Below are positions 63,089-64,000 of a stretch of DNA of 64,000 nucleotides, piece after piece (position 1 is the stretch's first letter; the number at the start of each line of letters is the position of its first letter). Below the pieces are notes generated by a model. The model made no database searches and was not told where the DNA came from. It saw only the letters and a program-made list of their open reading frames with translations. This DNA is from Notospermus geniculatus (Eukaryota; Nemertea; Pilidiophora; Heteronemertea; Lineidae): assembly GCA_002633025.1 (NCBI GenBank), contig NMRB01000304.1, positions 378,488 through 442,487 of the forward strand. Direction: 5' to 3'. Position numbers and translations under genes: made by a program.

Positions 63089-64000
63089 AACATCAAGAAC
63101 ATGACTTAAAGTATGTCACCTGCACAAGTATTTAGTTTACCACTAACACAGGAGAACTATGTGAGGGTTGTAGAATTCACAAGTAGATTTTAAAATTTCA
63201 GTCTATACGCTAAGTCAGAGGATGACTAACACCATACAACGTACCGATACCCACACAAAACCTGACAATGTCTACACACAGAACACACTACTTGGCTACA
63301 GGAGAATCAAAGACTGGCTATACAGTTACTTTTACGGTCAACTAACCCAATCAGCGGGCCAAAATCTAGTCAAAATTGTCAATTTATCATATCCAAGGAA
63401 TAATGAACACCCTGCCCTGGACTTTGGTCATCAGGAGTCTGTATGCTTCTTGCTTTCCAGAAAATTTTCTTTTGAAGTAATCCTTGTACGCAGTCGTACT
63501 GAAGGTGAAGTGCTTTGTGAAGTGCCAGCAACATGTACTTTCTCATGTATTCGATACCGCCAAGTGTTTAAGAACATTCAATGCAACACAGCTAATACAT
63601 TTGTACCCAATCACCCCATGCATACTCTTAGGGGAAAAGTAATAGCAACTGTTCTAAAGACTTGGCTACTTCAGTTCTTCAGAGTTCCTCCTTTGTAGTC
63701 GATAACTGCATATTGCACTACAGTCTAGCTAGATGTTTCATTTGTTATCAAATGCAGCAGGGATGACTGCATTTGGAAGTTTTTCTTGCAGTATTTCAGT
63801 CATGTTCTCATGATATGTGTATGTTGATGATACGGATGATGCTACTTAATAGTTAGTTGGAGGTCTACTGTAACAATGTAAATGGCCATGAGTAAGTTAA
63901 AGAGGAGCCCACTGAGCTGATTTTTTATTTGCCAAAGACAACAAACCCCAACTTCTAATACTGTGTTCATCAGCAAACCTGACATTTTCTATAATCCTGT
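63089..64000. other. Window end with an unassigned 158-codon frame
   Basis: A plus-strand frame at 63222-63698 (MTNTIQRTDTHTKPDNVYTQ to LQFFRVPPL) is the longest in this half of the window. It has no motif I recognise, no clear promoter or poly(A) signal, and no second copy for comparison. It could be an exon fragment or remnant of a mobile element, or chance. Confidence 0.25.

Overview
This is eukaryotic, intron-rich nuclear DNA. It is AT-rich, uses GT-AG introns, and is crowded with short palindromic transposons. Gene content (a GDP-L-fucose synthase and a DUF4139-family protein), the density of foldback elements, and frequent ACATGTAC and ACCGGTA motifs suggest a marine invertebrate, most likely an echinoderm-like deuterostome. 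The species is inferred, not proven. There are no operons and no bacterial features.

Layout. (1) 1047-4666, plus strand: a complete nine-exon gene for GDP-L-fucose synthase (GFUS/TSTA3), 319 aa, with all catalytic residues present. (2) From 9789 rightwards, minus strand: the C-terminal part of a DUF4139 (F37C4.5/MuiA-like) gene. Five exons have matching splice phases: 33141-33280, 21208-21460, 10750-10989, 10259-10492 and 9789-9998. The N-terminal DUF4140 half was not found. GFUS and this gene converge on a roughly 5 kb 3'-UTR/intergenic stretch. (3) 10592-20364: introns with three local duplications and several transposons, some joined by single-N gaps. (4) 22082-37510 (copy A) and 37684-53765 (copy B): a tandem pair of about 15-16 kb. 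Each copy carries one 140-nt DUF4139 exon and one compact minus-strand small gene. (5) 53766-64000: mostly non-coding, with a 731-bp foldback, a short retro-insertion containing a perfect 105-bp inverted repeat and a hammerhead-like core, and a minisatellite built of nuclear-receptor half-sites.

The strongest new candidate is the small gene at 23677-24430, repeated at 39481-40235. It has a perfect ciliary X-box (RFX site) 22 bp before an ATG, a 121-codon reading frame differing by one base between the copies, and a poly(A) signal 46 bp after the stop. It lies inside a DUF4139 intron on the same strand.

Copy B carries at least nine mobile insertions that are absent from copy A, most with exact empty sites and visible target duplications. 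The A/B pair may be a real tandem duplication or two haplotypes placed end to end by the assembler. The single-N joins favour the second reading for at least part of it.
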